The position numbers and the translations under genes were made by a program. The notes below the pieces were generated by a model, which saw only the letters and a program-made list of their open reading frames with translations, had not been told where the DNA came from and did no database searches. A DNA stretch of 64,000 nucleotides from Floricoccus penangensis (GTDB lineage Bacteria; Bacillota; Bacilli; Lactobacillales; Streptococcaceae): contig NZ_MKIQ01000028.1 of NCBI RefSeq assembly GCF_001832885.1, positions 124,001-188,000 on the forward strand, in the 5' to 3' direction. Positions 45,674 to 55,780 of the stretch are shown here, piece after piece (positions within the stretch are counted from its first letter, which is position 1; every line of letters starts with the position of its first letter).

Positions 45674-47851
45674 TTAATCTTGTTTTTCTTCAGCTTTTTC
45701 AGCAGCTTTTACAACATCTGATTTTTCTTCTGTTTTTGGCTTAGCTGGTCTTTCAGGTCTTGGCAGTAGTCTTTTACGACTTACATCAATACGTCCACGG
45801 TCATCAATTTTGATAACCTTAACTTTTACAACATCACCAATATTTACTACGTCTTCAACTTTATCTGTTTTAGCCCAATCTAATTCAGAAATATGAAGTA
45901 GAGCTCCTACATTTCCAAATAGATTTACGAAAGCACCGAATTTTTCAACTCTTTGTACCTTAGCTTCGTAGACGTCACCAACCTTAGCAACACGAACAAG
46001 TTCTTCAATGATTTCTTTAGCACGTGCAATTGCTGCTGCATCGCTAGAGAAGATTGCAACAAGTCCATCTTCATCAATATCAATTTTAACGCCAGTTTCT
46101 GCGATAATCTTATCAATCGTTTCTCCACCTTTACCGATAACAATCTTAATCTTATCAACATCAATCTTGATTGTTTCAATCTTAGGAGCAGTTGGTGCAA
46201 GTTCAGGACGAGGAGCTGGGATTGTAGCTTCAATTACATCAAGAATTTCAAATCTTGCTCTCTTAGCTTGTGCTAGAGCCTCGGTTAAAATTTGAGGAGT
46301 AATACCATCAATCTTAATATCCATTTGAAGGGCAGTAATTCCTTCACGAGTTCCGGCAACCTTAAAGTCCATATCGCCAAAGTGGTCTTCTAAACCTTGA
46401 ATATCGGTTAAAACAGTATAGTTCTCACCATCAGAGATAAGTCCCATTGCAATACCTGCTACAGGTGCTTTGATAGGCACACCACCAGCCATTAAAGCAA
46501 GAGTTCCGGCACAAATAGAGGCTTGCGAACTTGACCCATTTGATTCCAATACTTCAGCAACTAAGCGAATAGCATAAGGGAATTCTTCCAGACTTGGCAT
46601 AACTTGTTCAAGAGCACGTTCACCTAGTGCACCATGTCCAATTTCGCGACGTCCAGGAGCACCATAACGACCAGTAGAACCTACTGAATATTGTGGGAAG
46701 TTATAGTGGTGCATGAAGCGTTTTTTGTATTCATCATCAAGTCCATCAATAGTTTGAGCTTCTCCCATTGGAGCAAGCGTTAATACTGATAAAGCTTGAG
46801 TTTGTCCACGTGTAAATAGACCTGAACCATGTACTTGTGGTAAGAAATCAATTTCGGCATCCAGTGGACGAATTTCATCAATTTTACGACCATCAGGGCG
46901 AACTTTGTCCTCTGTGATAAGACGACGAACTTCTGTATGTTCCATGATTTCAAGAATTTCATTTACTTCGCGCATTAAACGAACTTTATTTTCATCTTCT
47001 GCAAATTTTTCTTCATATTCTTCAATCGCACGGGCACGAACTTCGTTTGTTGCATCTTCACGAGCTAATTTTTCTTCAACTTGAACTGCTTTTTGCAAAT
47101 CGTCATTGTATTTAGCAACGATTTCTGCTTGTAAATCTGCATCAACTTGTAGAAGTTCTACGTCTGCTTTTTCAACTCCCACTTCAGCAACGATTTTATC
47201 TTGGAATTCAATCAACTCAACAACTGCTTCATGACCTTTTAAAAGGGCTTCTAGCATAATTTCTTCAGAAAGTTCTTTGGCTCCAGATTCTACCATGTTG
47301 ATAGCATCTCGGTTACCTGCTACTGATAGATTTAAAAGGCTATTTTCCTTTTGTTCAGCAGTTGGGTTAATTATAATTTCGCCATCGACGTACCCTACTT
47401 CAACACCAGCGATTGGACCGTTGAATGGGATATCAGAAATTGATAGAGCCAAACTTGAACCAAACATGGCTGTCATTGCCGCTGTTGCATTTTCATCATA
47501 TGAAAGCACAGTGTTGATAACTTGCACTTCGTTACGGAATCCATCTGCGAACATTGGACGAATTGGACGGTCAATCAAACGAGCATTTAAAGTTGCTTCT
47601 GTTGAAGGGCGTGCTTCACGTTTGTTAAATCCTCCAGGGAATTTACCTGAGGCATACATTTTTTCGTCATAATTTACTTGAAGAGGGAAGAAATCTCCAT
47701 CTTTCATTTGTTTGCTCATTGTTGCTGCTGTAAGAACTGTAGTTTCACCGTAACGAACTACTGCTGCTCCATTAGCCTGTTTAGCAACTTGACCAACCTC
47801 AACAACTAGAGGACGACCATAAAATTCCATTTCAAAAGTTTTTTTCGACAT
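45674..47851 (-). CDS. pnp: Polyribonucleotide nucleotidyltransferase (PNPase)
   Basis: A 725-residue trimeric 3'-5' phosphorolytic exoribonuclease. Two RNase PH domains (about residues 10-220 and 310-545) flank a helical domain, followed by a KH domain ([34 protein letters not shown]) and an S1 domain ([34 protein letters not shown]). The acidic C-terminus ends in [18 protein letters not shown] precedes the ATG. It is preceded by a 200-bp leader and separated from divIB by a terminator. Confidence 0.98.
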   Translation of the reverse strand: MSKKTFEMEFYGRPLVVEVGQVAKQANGAAVVRYGETTVLTAATMSKQMKDGDFFPLQVNYDEKMYASGKFPGGFNKREARPSTEATLNARLIDRPIRPMFADGFRNEVQVINTVLSYDENATAAMTAMFGSSLALSISDIPFNGPIAGVEVGYVDGEIIINPTAEQKENSLLNLSVAGNRDAINMVESGAKELSEEIMLEALLKGHEAVVELIEFQDKIVAEVGVEKADVELLQVDADLQAEIVAKYNDDLQKAVQVEEKLAREDATNEVRARAIEEYEEKFAEDENKVRLMREVNEILEIMEHTEVRRLITEDKVRPDGRKIDEIRPLDAEIDFLPQVHGSGLFTRGQTQALSVLTLAPMGEAQTIDGLDDEYKKRFMHHYNFPQYSVGSTGRYGAPGRREIGHGALGERALEQVMPSLEEFPYAIRLVAEVLESNGSSSQASICAGTLALMAGGVPIKAPVAGIAMGLISDGENYTVLTDIQGLEDHFGDMDFKVAGTREGITALQMDIKIDGITPQILTEALAQAKRARFEILDVIEATIPAPRPELAPTAPKIETIKIDVDKIKIVIGKGGETIDKIIAETGVKIDIDEDGLVAIFSSDAAAIARAKEIIEELVRVAKVGDVYEAKVQRVEKFGAFVNLFGNVGALLHISELDWAKTDKVEDVVNIGDVVKVKVIKIDDRGRIDVSRKRLLPRPERPAKPKTEEKSDVVKAAEKAEEKQD

Positions 47852-48056
47852 TTTCTCACCTTTACTTTAGTGGTGTTTTAACACCCTTGATTTGCAAATA
47901 TAGCTACTTGGTCTAATTACTAGCCACTTTTTCTAGAAAATTAAATATTAACTATATTCTTTTGATAACGTCTTTCTAGACAAAGATCAACTAGATTTTC
48001 ACAAAATATAGCTCAACTTTGCTTAGAATTTGACGTATCGCCTCATTTTACCAAAA
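47852..48056 (-). promoter_or_regulatory. pnp leader region
   Basis: About 205 bp between the divIB terminator and pnp with no ORF. Close to the start codon a short hairpin GGTGTT-AA-AACACC (plus strand about 47872-47887) is visible on the minus strand. By analogy to E. coli, where PNPase autoregulates through leader structure, this could be a control site, but that is inference. AT-rich promoter-like sequence near 47930-47990 could not be resolved to one -35/-10 pair. Confidence 0.4.
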
Positions 48057-48084
48057 AAACTGTAAGCTTTCTAGCTTACAGTTT
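48057..48084 (-). terminator. Terminator after divIB
   Basis: A perfect 12-bp stem (AAACTGTAAGCT at 48057-48068 with AGCTTACAGTTT at 48073-48084) followed on the minus strand by a seven-T run. It separates murD-murG-divIB from pnp. Confidence 0.92.
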
Positions 48085-48154
48085 AATAATATTGTAAGAA
48101 AATTCATTTTTTCGTTTATCTAGGTTATATTAATCAAGATTAATATTATTAACC

Positions 48155-49156
48155 CTATTGATTGGAATTTTTCTTTTTATCTTCTGCTTTCTCTTGCGAA
48201 TCATCTTTTTCAGAATCTGCTTTCGTTCGTGGACTCGAAAAAATCCCAGCCTCCATATCAATAGTACTTGGTTGATCCAAACTTTTCTTGACACTTGTAT
48301 AATAAGGAAGTTTCATATCAATTTCAGATAAAGGAACCAAAACTTGATTTCCATCTCTCATTTCCATTGTTAAGAAATCAGATGTTGATTTAGTTGGTGT
48401 TTTTGTAACAGTTGAAATTTGGCTTCTAATCTCCACAGGAAGTTTTGAATATGAATCAATAAATGACTTAACTTCATTTTTGTCTAATATTTTATCTAAT
48501 ACTGGCAATTTTTTATCAATCTTATCTTCACCAATCTTCTCAGATTCAATATAAGTACCAGTGGAAATAACAGGATAAAAATCATTGTTATTTTTCACAT
48601 ATGCAACAACTGGATACTCCTTAACATTTACAACAACCGTACTCGGTAGTTTTATTTGCAAGTTAGCATTTTCAATTCGAGGGAAGGCTTTTAAAACCCC
48701 TTTTGATATCTTTGAACGATGATGATAGATATTATAAATTCTATCATTCTCTCGAATACCTGTTGCATTGGCGATTGACTCTATAGATTCATGTGTGTCA
48801 CCATTCACAACAAATTTTTGAACTCTACTATATGGACTAACAATATAAAGATTGAGTAGTAAGACAACCAAAAAGCCTAGTATCACCCACCACATTTTTT
48901 TCAATATAGGAAAAATTTTTCTTTTATTTGGTTTTTGGACTTCTTGTTCGTCAATACTCTCAAAATCTATTCGCTCTTCTTCAGAAACTTCTGAGTCATC
49001 GACTTTATTTTTGGGGGATTTAGATTTTTTATCCTTTACATCCTCTGATGATTGAACTTCTTCAGTTTGTTTGTTTTTTTCTTTTTGATATTCCAAGTGC
49101 TTTTGTTGCCAAGGACTTAGTTCTTTATTTTCGTTATTTTCTTTTTTATCTGACAT
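48155..49156 (-). CDS. divIB: Cell division protein DivIB (FtsQ)
   Basis: Bitopic divisome protein linking the early ring to septal synthesis. The N-terminal cytoplasmic part (about 115 residues) is strongly charged (Lys, Glu, Ser), then comes one membrane helix (MWWVILGFLVVLLLNLYIVS), an extracellular POTRA domain (VQKFVVNGDTHESIESIANATGIRENDRIYN) and an FtsQ beta domain. The ATG at 49156 (MSDKKEN) is chosen; a GTG six codons upstream overlaps murG. The gene is 5 bp after murG. Confidence 0.94.
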   Translation of the reverse strand: MSDKKENNENKELSPWQQKHLEYQKEKNKQTEEVQSSEDVKDKKSKSPKNKVDDSEVSEEERIDFESIDEQEVQKPNKRKIFPILKKMWWVILGFLVVLLLNLYIVSPYSRVQKFVVNGDTHESIESIANATGIRENDRIYNIYHHRSKISKGVLKAFPRIENANLQIKLPSTVVVNVKEYPVVAYVKNNNDFYPVISTGTYIESEKIGEDKIDKKLPVLDKILDKNEVKSFIDSYSKLPVEIRSQISTVTKTPTKSTSDFLTMEMRDGNQVLVPLSEIDMKLPYYTSVKKSLDQPSTIDMEAGIFSSPRTKADSEKDDSQEKAEDKKKNSNQ

Positions 49157-49161
49157 ATAAT

Positions 49162-50253
49162 TTATTCTAAACACCTATTGATCACTTTTAACAAGCGAAC
49201 ACTTGAATCTAAAACTCCTTCTCTCATTGAAGCATCTGACATATTGCGATACATCATTCCATCATCTAAAATTCTTTCAATTTGTTTTACAATCTTATCA
49301 CCTGTTAGCTCAGCATCAGTTATTATAATTGCAGCACCTAATTTCTTAAGGGCTTCTGCATTCTTGGTCTGGTGATCTGCTGTAACATATGGGCTTGGAA
49401 TAAGAATTGAAGGAATACCTAGTGATGTTACCTCTGCAAGAGTAGTAGCTCCAGCGCGACTTACTAATATATCTGCATTCGACATTACTTCAGACATATT
49501 TTCTACATAAGGCCTAATAGCAATATTAGGCTCGATATTATATTTTTCAAACACTTCTTTAAATTCATCATAGTATATTTCACCAGATGCATATATAACC
49601 TGATAATTTTTACCAACAAATTTAGGAAGTGCTTCTACAATCGCCTGATTAATTTTTAATGCTCCACGAGAGCCACCAAAAATCAAGACTGTCTTCTTAT
49701 CTAATGACATTCCAAATTCACTTATTGCTTCTTCTGCATCAATATCTGCAATTTCTTGTGATCTTGGATTACCAGTAAAATATGTTTTCTCTTCAGGAAA
49801 ATAATTAGCTGCTTCTTGAAAACCAACTGCAATTTTTGTTGCAAATCTGCTTAAAAATTTATTGGTCATTCCAGGAATGCTATTTTGTTCGTGTATTACT
49901 GTTGGGATATTGAGACGACTAGCACCATAAATAACTGGTGCAGCAACATAACCTCCTGTACCTAAAACGATATCAGGTTTGAAATCCTTTATAATTTTTT
50001 TTGCTTGATTTGTTGATTTAACAAATTTAAAAATAGTCTTTACATTTTGAAGGCTTATACTTCTTTTCAAACCTTGAACATCAATTGTTTCAAATGACAA
50101 TCCAGCTTGAGGGACTATTTTACTCTCCAAACCTTTCTCTGTACCAATATATAAAACCTCAGTACTCGGTGTAACTTTTTTTAAGTAACTAATAAAGGCA
50201 AGGGCAGGATAAACATGCCCTCCTGTTCCTCCACCTGTCACAATAATTCTCAT
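49162..50253 (-). CDS. murG: MurG, lipid II synthase
   Basis: GT28 glycosyltransferase adding GlcNAc to lipid I to make lipid II at the inner membrane face. The N-terminal [14 protein letters not shown], middle [17 protein letters not shown] and [12 protein letters not shown], and C-terminal [11 protein letters not shown] and [41 protein letters not shown] motifs are all conserved. Its ATG overlaps the murD stop (ATGA). Length 363 is normal. Confidence 0.98.
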   Translation of the reverse strand: MRIIVTGGGTGGHVYPALAFISYLKKVTPSTEVLYIGTEKGLESKIVPQAGLSFETIDVQGLKRSISLQNVKTIFKFVKSTNQAKKIIKDFKPDIVLGTGGYVAAPVIYGASRLNIPTVIHEQNSIPGMTNKFLSRFATKIAVGFQEAANYFPEEKTYFTGNPRSQEIADIDAEEAISEFGMSLDKKTVLIFGGSRGALKINQAIVEALPKFVGKNYQVIYASGEIYYDEFKEVFEKYNIEPNIAIRPYVENMSEVMSNADILVSRAGATTLAEVTSLGIPSILIPSPYVTADHQTKNAEALKKLGAAIIITDAELTGDKIVKQIERILDDGMMYRNMSDASMREGVLDSSVRLLKVINRCLE

Positions 50254-51608
50254 ATTTCTTCTTTCAACTTATCAAATTCTTGAACAAAAACATCTCCACG
50301 AATTTCAAAATTCGGATATTGATCCCAACTTGCATTTGCTGGACTCAAAAGAACTACTTCGCCTGGCTCGGCTTTTTCAAATGCAAGTCTTGCAGCAGTC
50401 CCTACATTTTCACTCTCTAAAACAGTTATATTTAATTCTTCCGCAAGTTCTCTTAGCTTCGGAGCAGTCTCACCAAAAACAATCATTCCTTTTAGATTTT
50501 CAATATCAGATGCAAGCTCCTCGAAACCATTACCTCTATCAAGACCTCCTGCTAGCAGCCAAAGTTTATTGTTTTCAAAACCACTTAACGCCTTTTGCGT
50601 AGCTAAGATATTTGTCGCTTTACTGTCATTATAAAATTTTACACCCTCAATATTTCCTAAGTATTGAAGACGATGTTTAACACCTGAAAAAGTAGTCAAG
50701 ATATTAATAATTGACTGGTTAGATACACCTTTTAATTTCGCCACTGCAACTGCTGCTAAAGCATTCTCAACATTATGCTCCCCAGGAAGAGATAAATTAT
50801 CCACATCCAATATGTACTCATCACGGAAATATATTTCACCATTGAGCACGTATGCTCCATCAACTTTTTCAAGAGTTGAAAAAGGAATAACCTGAGCCTT
50901 AGTTTCTTCACTAAGCTTTCTTAACTTTTCCTGATTAAAATTAATCACCAAGAAATCAGAGTCTTCCATATTTTCCTGTATACGCCATTTAGCTGCCTCA
51001 TAGTTTTTTTGGTTACCATGATAGTCTAAGTGGGCAGAGAAAATGTTAGTAATCACTGCAATTTCAGGTCGAAACTTTTCAATTCCCATAAGTTGGAAAC
51101 TTGATAACTCCATAACTAGGGTATCATTTTCGGTAGCTTTTTCAGCAACTTCACTTGCAGGAAATCCAATATTACCTGCTAATTTCGCCGAAAGCCCGCC
51201 CTCATTTAAAATATCAGCAATCAATGTTGTTGTTGTTGTCTTACCATTCGTACCTGTAATACCAATTATATCAGCCTCGCTAATTAAATAAGCTAATTCT
51301 ACTTCAGTAATTACAGGTATGCCTTTTTCCAACGCTTTAACAACCATAGGGTTTTCGTATGGGATACCAGGATTTTTAACCATAAGCGAAAAATCTTCAT
51401 CAAGCAACTCTACTGGATGACCTCCACTGATAACACGAATACCGTTTTCCAAAAGATTCTGCGCTTCTTTATTCTCACCAAGTTCTTTTCCATCATTGAC
51501 AGTTACTATCGCTCCCAGATCGTTGAGAACACGAGCCGCACTTGCTCCACTCTTAGCAAGTCCTAAGACTAAAACTTTTTTATTTTCAAATGTTGATATT
51601 TTCTTCAC
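50250..51608 (-). CDS. murD: MurD, UDP-MurNAc-L-alanine:D-glutamate ligase
   Basis: A 452-residue Mur ligase of the cytoplasmic peptidoglycan pathway. The ATP-binding P-loop [19 protein letters not shown], the central [18 protein letters not shown] and the C-terminal [15 protein letters not shown] and [19 protein letters not shown] motifs are diagnostic. The start is GTG (51608) with a weak GGGA site. It is the first gene of murD-murG-divIB. Confidence 0.98.
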   Translation of the reverse strand: MKKISTFENKKVLVLGLAKSGASAARVLNDLGAIVTVNDGKELGENKEAQNLLENGIRVISGGHPVELLDEDFSLMVKNPGIPYENPMVVKALEKGIPVITEVELAYLISEADIIGITGTNGKTTTTTLIADILNEGGLSAKLAGNIGFPASEVAEKATENDTLVMELSSFQLMGIEKFRPEIAVITNIFSAHLDYHGNQKNYEAAKWRIQENMEDSDFLVINFNQEKLRKLSEETKAQVIPFSTLEKVDGAYVLNGEIYFRDEYILDVDNLSLPGEHNVENALAAVAVAKLKGVSNQSIINILTTFSGVKHRLQYLGNIEGVKFYNDSKATNILATQKALSGFENNKLWLLAGGLDRGNGFEELASDIENLKGMIVFGETAPKLRELAEELNITVLESENVGTAARLAFEKAEPGEVVLLSPANASWDQYPNFEIRGDVFVQEFDKLKEEI

Positions 51609-51722
51609 GTCAAAATCCCGTCACTTTCTCTCATTATATATGAGTTTACTTGTTTTAAATATTTTTTTCAAGTTTTTGAAGAAATAAAATGATTTAAAAA
51701 TACGATATTTTTATATCAATAT

Positions 51723-51748
51723 AAAAAAGACGGTCAACGACCATCTTT
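51723..51748 (-). terminator. Terminator after glnK
   Basis: AAAGACGGTC and GACCATCTTT form a stem around a 3-nt loop with one mismatch; a T run follows on the minus strand. Confidence 0.8.
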
Positions 51749-51751
51749 CAA

Positions 51752-52135
51752 TTATTTGTTTTTTTCAATTTGAATTCCTGTTAGATCCAAACCGTTAATA
51801 TTGTCTTTTTCCTCAGCAGCTGTACGAATCTTAATTACTTTTTCAATCGGATAAATAAATATTTTTCCATCCCCTGCCTCACCAGTAGTTACAGCTTGTC
51901 GAATCTCTTCAACAATAGCATCAACGTTGGCATCTTGGCATACTACTTCTATCTTTACCTTAGCAAGCAGCATTGGCTGAACTGCCTTACCACGTACATA
52001 CTCTTTAAATCCTTTTTGTTCTCCAAAACCTAACACTTGAGATACTGTCATTCCTGTAATTAATGTTTCATCAGCAAATTTCATTTTCAAATCTTCAAGT
52101 TTCTCAGTTCTGATCACAGCTTCAATTTTTTTCAT
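51752..52135 (-). CDS. glnK: P-II family nitrogen regulatory protein GlnK
   Basis: A 127-residue P-II trimer subunit that binds ATP/ADP and 2-oxoglutarate and blocks the ammonium channel. KKIEAVIRTEKLEDLK and the C-terminal TTGEAGDGKIFIYPIEKVIKIRTAAE are the P-II signatures. In the T-loop (GFGEQKGFKEYVRGKAVQPML) the Tyr that is uridylylated in enterobacteria appears replaced, by my hand alignment, by Val, so control by uridylylation is unlikely. An extension of about 15 residues (NINGLDLTGIQIEKNK) follows the usual end. It is cotranscribed with amtB. Confidence 0.95.
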   Translation of the reverse strand: MKKIEAVIRTEKLEDLKMKFADETLITGMTVSQVLGFGEQKGFKEYVRGKAVQPMLLAKVKIEVVCQDANVDAIVEEIRQAVTTGEAGDGKIFIYPIEKVIKIRTAAEEKDNINGLDLTGIQIEKNK

Positions 52136-52153
52136 AATATCTTCGTCTCCTAA

Positions 52154-53392
52154 TTAACTATCTAATCCCATAAACGTTGGATATGCTGTTTCATCTAGTT
52201 CGCTATCATCCAAGCCAATTGCCTCAGCCTTATCTTCGACACGTAATTTGGTAAACAAACTGATAGCTTTTGCTATAGCGAAGGTCACTATTGCAGAAAA
52301 GATGATTGTAAAAACGATAGCTTCTACCTGAGCAATTAATAACTTAGGATCTCCAAACACTAAACCAACATAATCTTTGTCAGGTGCTAAAGTTTTGCTT
52401 GTAAACAATCCAGTTGCTATCCCTCCAAAAATCCCTCCGATTCCATGGCATCCAAATGCATCTAAGGAATCATCATATCCTAACTTTTCTTTTATATTCG
52501 ATACTGCAAAATAACATACAGGACTTACTAACAATCCAATTACTAACGAAGCCCATAAAGGTACAAATCCTGCTCCAGGTGTAATACCTACAAGACCAAC
52601 CACTAAGCCTGTTGATGCTCCTACGACTGTTGGCTTTCCAATATGAATCATTTCAATCAGCATCCAACTAAACATTGCTGCTGCTGCTGCAATATGAGTA
52701 GTCATAAATGCATGCACTGCAAGTCCATCTGCAGCGAGAGCACTTCCTGCATTAAAACCAAACCAGCCAAACCAAAGTAATCCAGCACCAAGCAAAACAA
52801 AAGGTACATTATGAGGACGATAAACTAACTGATTATATTCTCTACGTCTACCTAAAACCAATGCCAAGACAAGCCCTGAAACACCACTAGAGATGTGAAC
52901 TACATTCCCACCAGCAAAGTCAATGGAATGTATTTTATCAAGGAAACCTCCACCCCAAACCATATGTGCTAACGGATAATATACTAAAACTAGCCACAAA
53001 GGAATAAAAAACATTAGCGGAAGAATCCTGATTCTACCTGTAACCGAACCCGTAAGAATCGCTACAGTGATAATTGAAAACATCATTTGAAAGCCTGCAA
53101 ACAAACCATCCGGAATCTCAAGTCCATGAAGAGTATTATTTGCCATGTCCACTCCTTCAAAAAAAACATGTTTGAAATTTCCTATAAATGAACCATCTCC
53201 ACTGAAAGATAATGTATAACCGACTGCAAGCCATAAAAGTGAAGCTAATGCAATAGGAATTATAGCCATCATCATCGTGTTTAAAACATTTTTTCTTCTC
53301 TCTAACCCTCCATAAAAGAAGGCTAATGCCGGTGTCATTAAAAACACCAAAGCCGCGCATACAATAATAAATGCAATACTTGCTCCACTCAT
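52154..53392 (-). CDS. amtB: Ammonium transporter AmtB
   Basis: A 412-residue ammonium channel with about eleven membrane helices. FMTPALAFFYGGLERRKNVLN near the start, FAGGNVVHISSGVSGLVLALVLGRR, and LDAFGCHGIGGIFGGIATGLF with the pore histidines are Amt signatures. The ATG at 53392 is preferred, as GGAGAG precedes it; an ATG five codons earlier overlaps that site. It precedes glnK by 18 bp and is controlled by the GlnR-type operator. Confidence 0.96.
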   Translation of the reverse strand: MSGASIAFIIVCAALVFLMTPALAFFYGGLERRKNVLNTMMMAIIPIALASLLWLAVGYTLSFSGDGSFIGNFKHVFFEGVDMANNTLHGLEIPDGLFAGFQMMFSIITVAILTGSVTGRIRILPLMFFIPLWLVLVYYPLAHMVWGGGFLDKIHSIDFAGGNVVHISSGVSGLVLALVLGRRREYNQLVYRPHNVPFVLLGAGLLWFGWFGFNAGSALAADGLAVHAFMTTHIAAAAAMFSWMLIEMIHIGKPTVVGASTGLVVGLVGITPGAGFVPLWASLVIGLLVSPVCYFAVSNIKEKLGYDDSLDAFGCHGIGGIFGGIATGLFTSKTLAPDKDYVGLVFGDPKLLIAQVEAIVFTIIFSAIVTFAIAKAISLFTKLRVEDKAEAIGLDDSELDETAYPTFMGLDS

Positions 53393-53436
53393 AAACAAAC
53401 TCTCCATTCTTCTTCAAAAATATGTTATATTTTCTA

Positions 53437-53453
53437 TGTTAGAAAATATAACA
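53437..53453. promoter_or_regulatory. GlnR box upstream of amtB-glnK
   Basis: TGTTA-GAAAATA-TAACA exactly fits the GlnR/TnrA pattern TGTNA-N7-TNACA. It is nested in a larger palindrome (about 53422-53457) and overlaps the -10 of the amtB promoter, consistent with repression when nitrogen is plentiful. Confidence 0.9.
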
Positions 53454-53473
53454 TAAGTATTTGTGAATGTAAA
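53445..53473 (-). promoter_or_regulatory. amtB-glnK promoter
   Basis: On the minus strand TTTACA (53468-53473) and TATATT (53445-53450) are 17 bp apart. The -10 lies within the GlnR box. Confidence 0.78.
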
Positions 53474-53518
53474 GTATAAATTTTCAAAAAATTCAATTAT
53501 TTTGTATAGACCAAATCA

Positions 53519-53546
53519 AAAAGCACTGCCATAGCAATGCTTTTAA
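53519..53546 (-). terminator. Terminator after the LacX-like gene
   Basis: AAAAGCACTGC and GCAATGCTTTT form a stem with a CATA loop; the minus strand continues with T-rich sequence. Confidence 0.8.
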
Positions 53547-53550
53547 GGAA

Positions 53551-54438
53551 TTAATTTATTTCAATTGTGTATCCGCATTCAAATTTTTCATCAGGAAGTA
53601 GCTCATTAATTCCAAATTTTGTAGCAATATTACCATCAGTTTGATCATCATCGGCTATTCCACACCATGGCTCGATACAAACAAATGGCGCTTCTGCTGG
53701 ATAAGGACTCCAAATTCCCAAAAATGGCATATTTTCGTAAGAGATTTTTACAGTTCTATCATCTTTATTGTTAGAAATTATCACATCAGTTTTTCCTGGT
53801 GTTTCAAAAACTAGAGCATCCTCTGAAAAAAGCTCTCTTGTTAAAGGAAATTCACTTTCATCCGTCACAACAGCACGATCTAAAAACAAAGTTCCCTCTG
53901 CAGTATTTAGCGGAATTGTTTTTCGTCCTTTATCTGGAAGGATAGAAATTTTATAATCCTCAAAATTTCCTTCTTCATTTGGTGCATTAAAAGCTGGGTG
54001 GGCACCGATTCCAAAAAACATTACTTTTTCATCAAGATTTTTTACAATATATCTCACTTCAATTGTATTTTCTTTTAGTTTGTATTGAACTTTTAAAGAA
54101 AATTTAAAAGGATAATTATTGAGGGTTTCTTCATTTTCTCTAAGCTCATATTCTAGTTCATGTTCTAACTCACTCAACAATCCTTGTTTAACCTTAAACT
54201 CATTGTCTCGTGCAAACCCATGTCCCGACATATTATATTTTTGATCATCATAAATGTAAGAGCCCTTTTTCAACTTTCCAACAATAGGGAATAGAATAGG
54301 GGCACGTCGTGACCAAAATTCTTTATCACCTTGCCATAAATATTCTGTCCCATCTGCTGTTTTTATACTTTGTAACTCTGCACCTAAGCTATCGACAATA
54401 ACGGTCAATTTTTGATTTTTTAAAGTTTTTTGACTCAT
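53551..54438 (-). CDS. Aldose 1-epimerase family protein, LacX-like
   Basis: A 295-residue galactose-mutarotase-fold protein resembling lactococcal LacX. The conserved YLWQGDKEFWSRRAPILFPIVGKLK and GHGFARDNEF segments near the N-terminus, GIGAHPAFNAP and FVCIEPWCGIADD near the end are typical of the subgroup. The preferred ATG (54438) overlaps the ampS stop as ATGA and has GGAG seven bases upstream. An ATG two codons earlier is in frame. It is cotranscribed with ampS and the sugar substrate is unknown. Confidence 0.9.
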   Translation of the reverse strand: MSQKTLKNQKLTVIVDSLGAELQSIKTADGTEYLWQGDKEFWSRRAPILFPIVGKLKKGSYIYDDQKYNMSGHGFARDNEFKVKQGLLSELEHELEYELRENEETLNNYPFKFSLKVQYKLKENTIEVRYIVKNLDEKVMFFGIGAHPAFNAPNEEGNFEDYKISILPDKGRKTIPLNTAEGTLFLDRAVVTDESEFPLTRELFSEDALVFETPGKTDVIISNNKDDRTVKISYENMPFLGIWSPYPAEAPFVCIEPWCGIADDDQTDGNIATKFGINELLPDEKFECGYTIEIN

Positions 54439-55658
54439 GCCCATTCTCCATTTCTAAAGATTGGAACTATAGTACCGTCTTCTTTAACTCCATCAACATC
54501 CATCTTATCGCTTCCTATCATGAAGTCAACATGAACGTCACTTCTATTAAGTCCTGCTTCATCAAGCTGTTCTTGACTCATTTCAGTCCCACCTTCAACA
54601 CTAAAAGCATATGCTTGACCGATAGCTATATGATTAGAGGCATTTTCATCAAATAATGTTTCAAAGAAAATAATACCACTTGCAGAAATAGGGCTAGAAT
54701 TAGGAACTAGAGCAATCTCACCAAAATAATGACTTCCTTCGTCTGTAGCAACTAATTTCTCTAATGTTTCTTGTCCTTTGTCTGCATAAACATCTACAAT
54801 TCGCCCATCTTCAAGTGTCAATTTAATTCCATCAATTATTGTACCAGCATAACTTAAAGGTTTTGTACTTGATACAACACCGTCCACTCTTTTTTTATCT
54901 GGTGCTGAAAAAACTTCTTCAGTTGGCATGTTAGCAATAAATCTTTCATTACGTGAATTATATGAACTTGGTCCTTCAAAAACATAATTTTTAGGTAAAC
55001 CAACAACTAGGTCAGTACCTGGTGCAGTGTAATGGAATTTGTCAAATTTTTGCTCACTTAACCATTTAGCCTTCGAAGTTAATAGCTTATCATGCTCATT
55101 CCATGCTTCAACTGGATTCTCTAAATTAGTGCGTGTAGCTTTAAATATTTCATTCCAAAGTTTATCAGTTGCCTCGTCTTCTGGTAATTCAGGAAATACT
55201 TCTTTAGCCCATTCGGGACTCGCTGCTGCAACGACCAACCAAGAAAACTTATTAGCTTGTAAACATGCACCTAACTTACGACTTGCTTTACCATTTGTTG
55301 CTTGAGCAAGAGCAATTCTTTCAGGATCGACACCTTCGTATGCTGCAGGATTATCTGACACTACGCTGATACGACTGGCTCCGTCTTCAATCCATTCATC
55401 AAATATTTTCGTTGTTGATTCCTTTATCTCATCTAAATTTTTTGCCGAAATCAATCTTTCTCGATTAACAGCCTCATCAGACCATCTCACAATCACATCT
55501 CGTGCACCTTGCTTGTATGCCTCTTTTACGATTAGGCGAGCTAATGGTGCTTGATCAACTGCAATATTTAACACTACAGTATGATTATTTTGAACGTTTA
55601 CTCCAATTTTAACAATTAATTCTGCATATTTTTTTAAATTTTCTTCAAATGTTGCCAT
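54435..55658 (-). CDS. ampS: M29 family aminopeptidase AmpS/PepS
   Basis: A 407-residue metallo-aminopeptidase of the thermophilic aminopeptidase family, cytoplasmic, taking part in peptide use. Family features include NFEENLKKYAELIVKIGVN-like N-terminus, the metal-binding FIANMPTEEVFSAPDKKRVDGVV, GEIALVPNSSPISASGIIFFETLFDENASNHIAIGQAY and VHVDFMIGSDKMDVDG. TGGAGGAAATC precedes ATG 55658. It is divergent from a TetR-type regulator. Confidence 0.94.
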   Translation of the reverse strand: MATFEENLKKYAELIVKIGVNVQNNHTVVLNIAVDQAPLARLIVKEAYKQGARDVIVRWSDEAVNRERLISAKNLDEIKESTTKIFDEWIEDGASRISVVSDNPAAYEGVDPERIALAQATNGKASRKLGACLQANKFSWLVVAAASPEWAKEVFPELPEDEATDKLWNEIFKATRTNLENPVEAWNEHDKLLTSKAKWLSEQKFDKFHYTAPGTDLVVGLPKNYVFEGPSSYNSRNERFIANMPTEEVFSAPDKKRVDGVVSSTKPLSYAGTIIDGIKLTLEDGRIVDVYADKGQETLEKLVATDEGSHYFGEIALVPNSSPISASGIIFFETLFDENASNHIAIGQAYAFSVEGGTEMSQEQLDEAGLNRSDVHVDFMIGSDKMDVDGVKEDGTIVPIFRNGEWA

Positions 55659-55682
55659 GATTTCCTCCAATTTTATGAGATA

Positions 55683-55748
55683 ATTATATCATAATGTACA
55701 CAGATAAACATTAAGCATACTGCAAAATAATAAAACATAAGTTATAAT
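55683..55748. promoter_or_regulatory. Divergent ampS/tetR promoter region with candidate operator
   Basis: The ampS side has TGATATAAT on the minus strand (-10 at 55683-55688). The regulator side has TATAAT at 55743-55748. Between them TAATGT (55692-55697) and ACATTA (55708-55713) form a dyad with 10-bp spacing, a possible operator for the adjacent TetR-type protein. Confidence 0.5.
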
Positions 55749-55780
55749 GTTAATAACAATTCAGGGGGAATAATATTAAT

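Noticed and set aside
45953-46295. Overlapping ORFs inside pnp on both strands
   Set aside because: Asn/Ser/Cys-rich translations without start sites; the PNPase KH/S1 frame is clearly the coding one.
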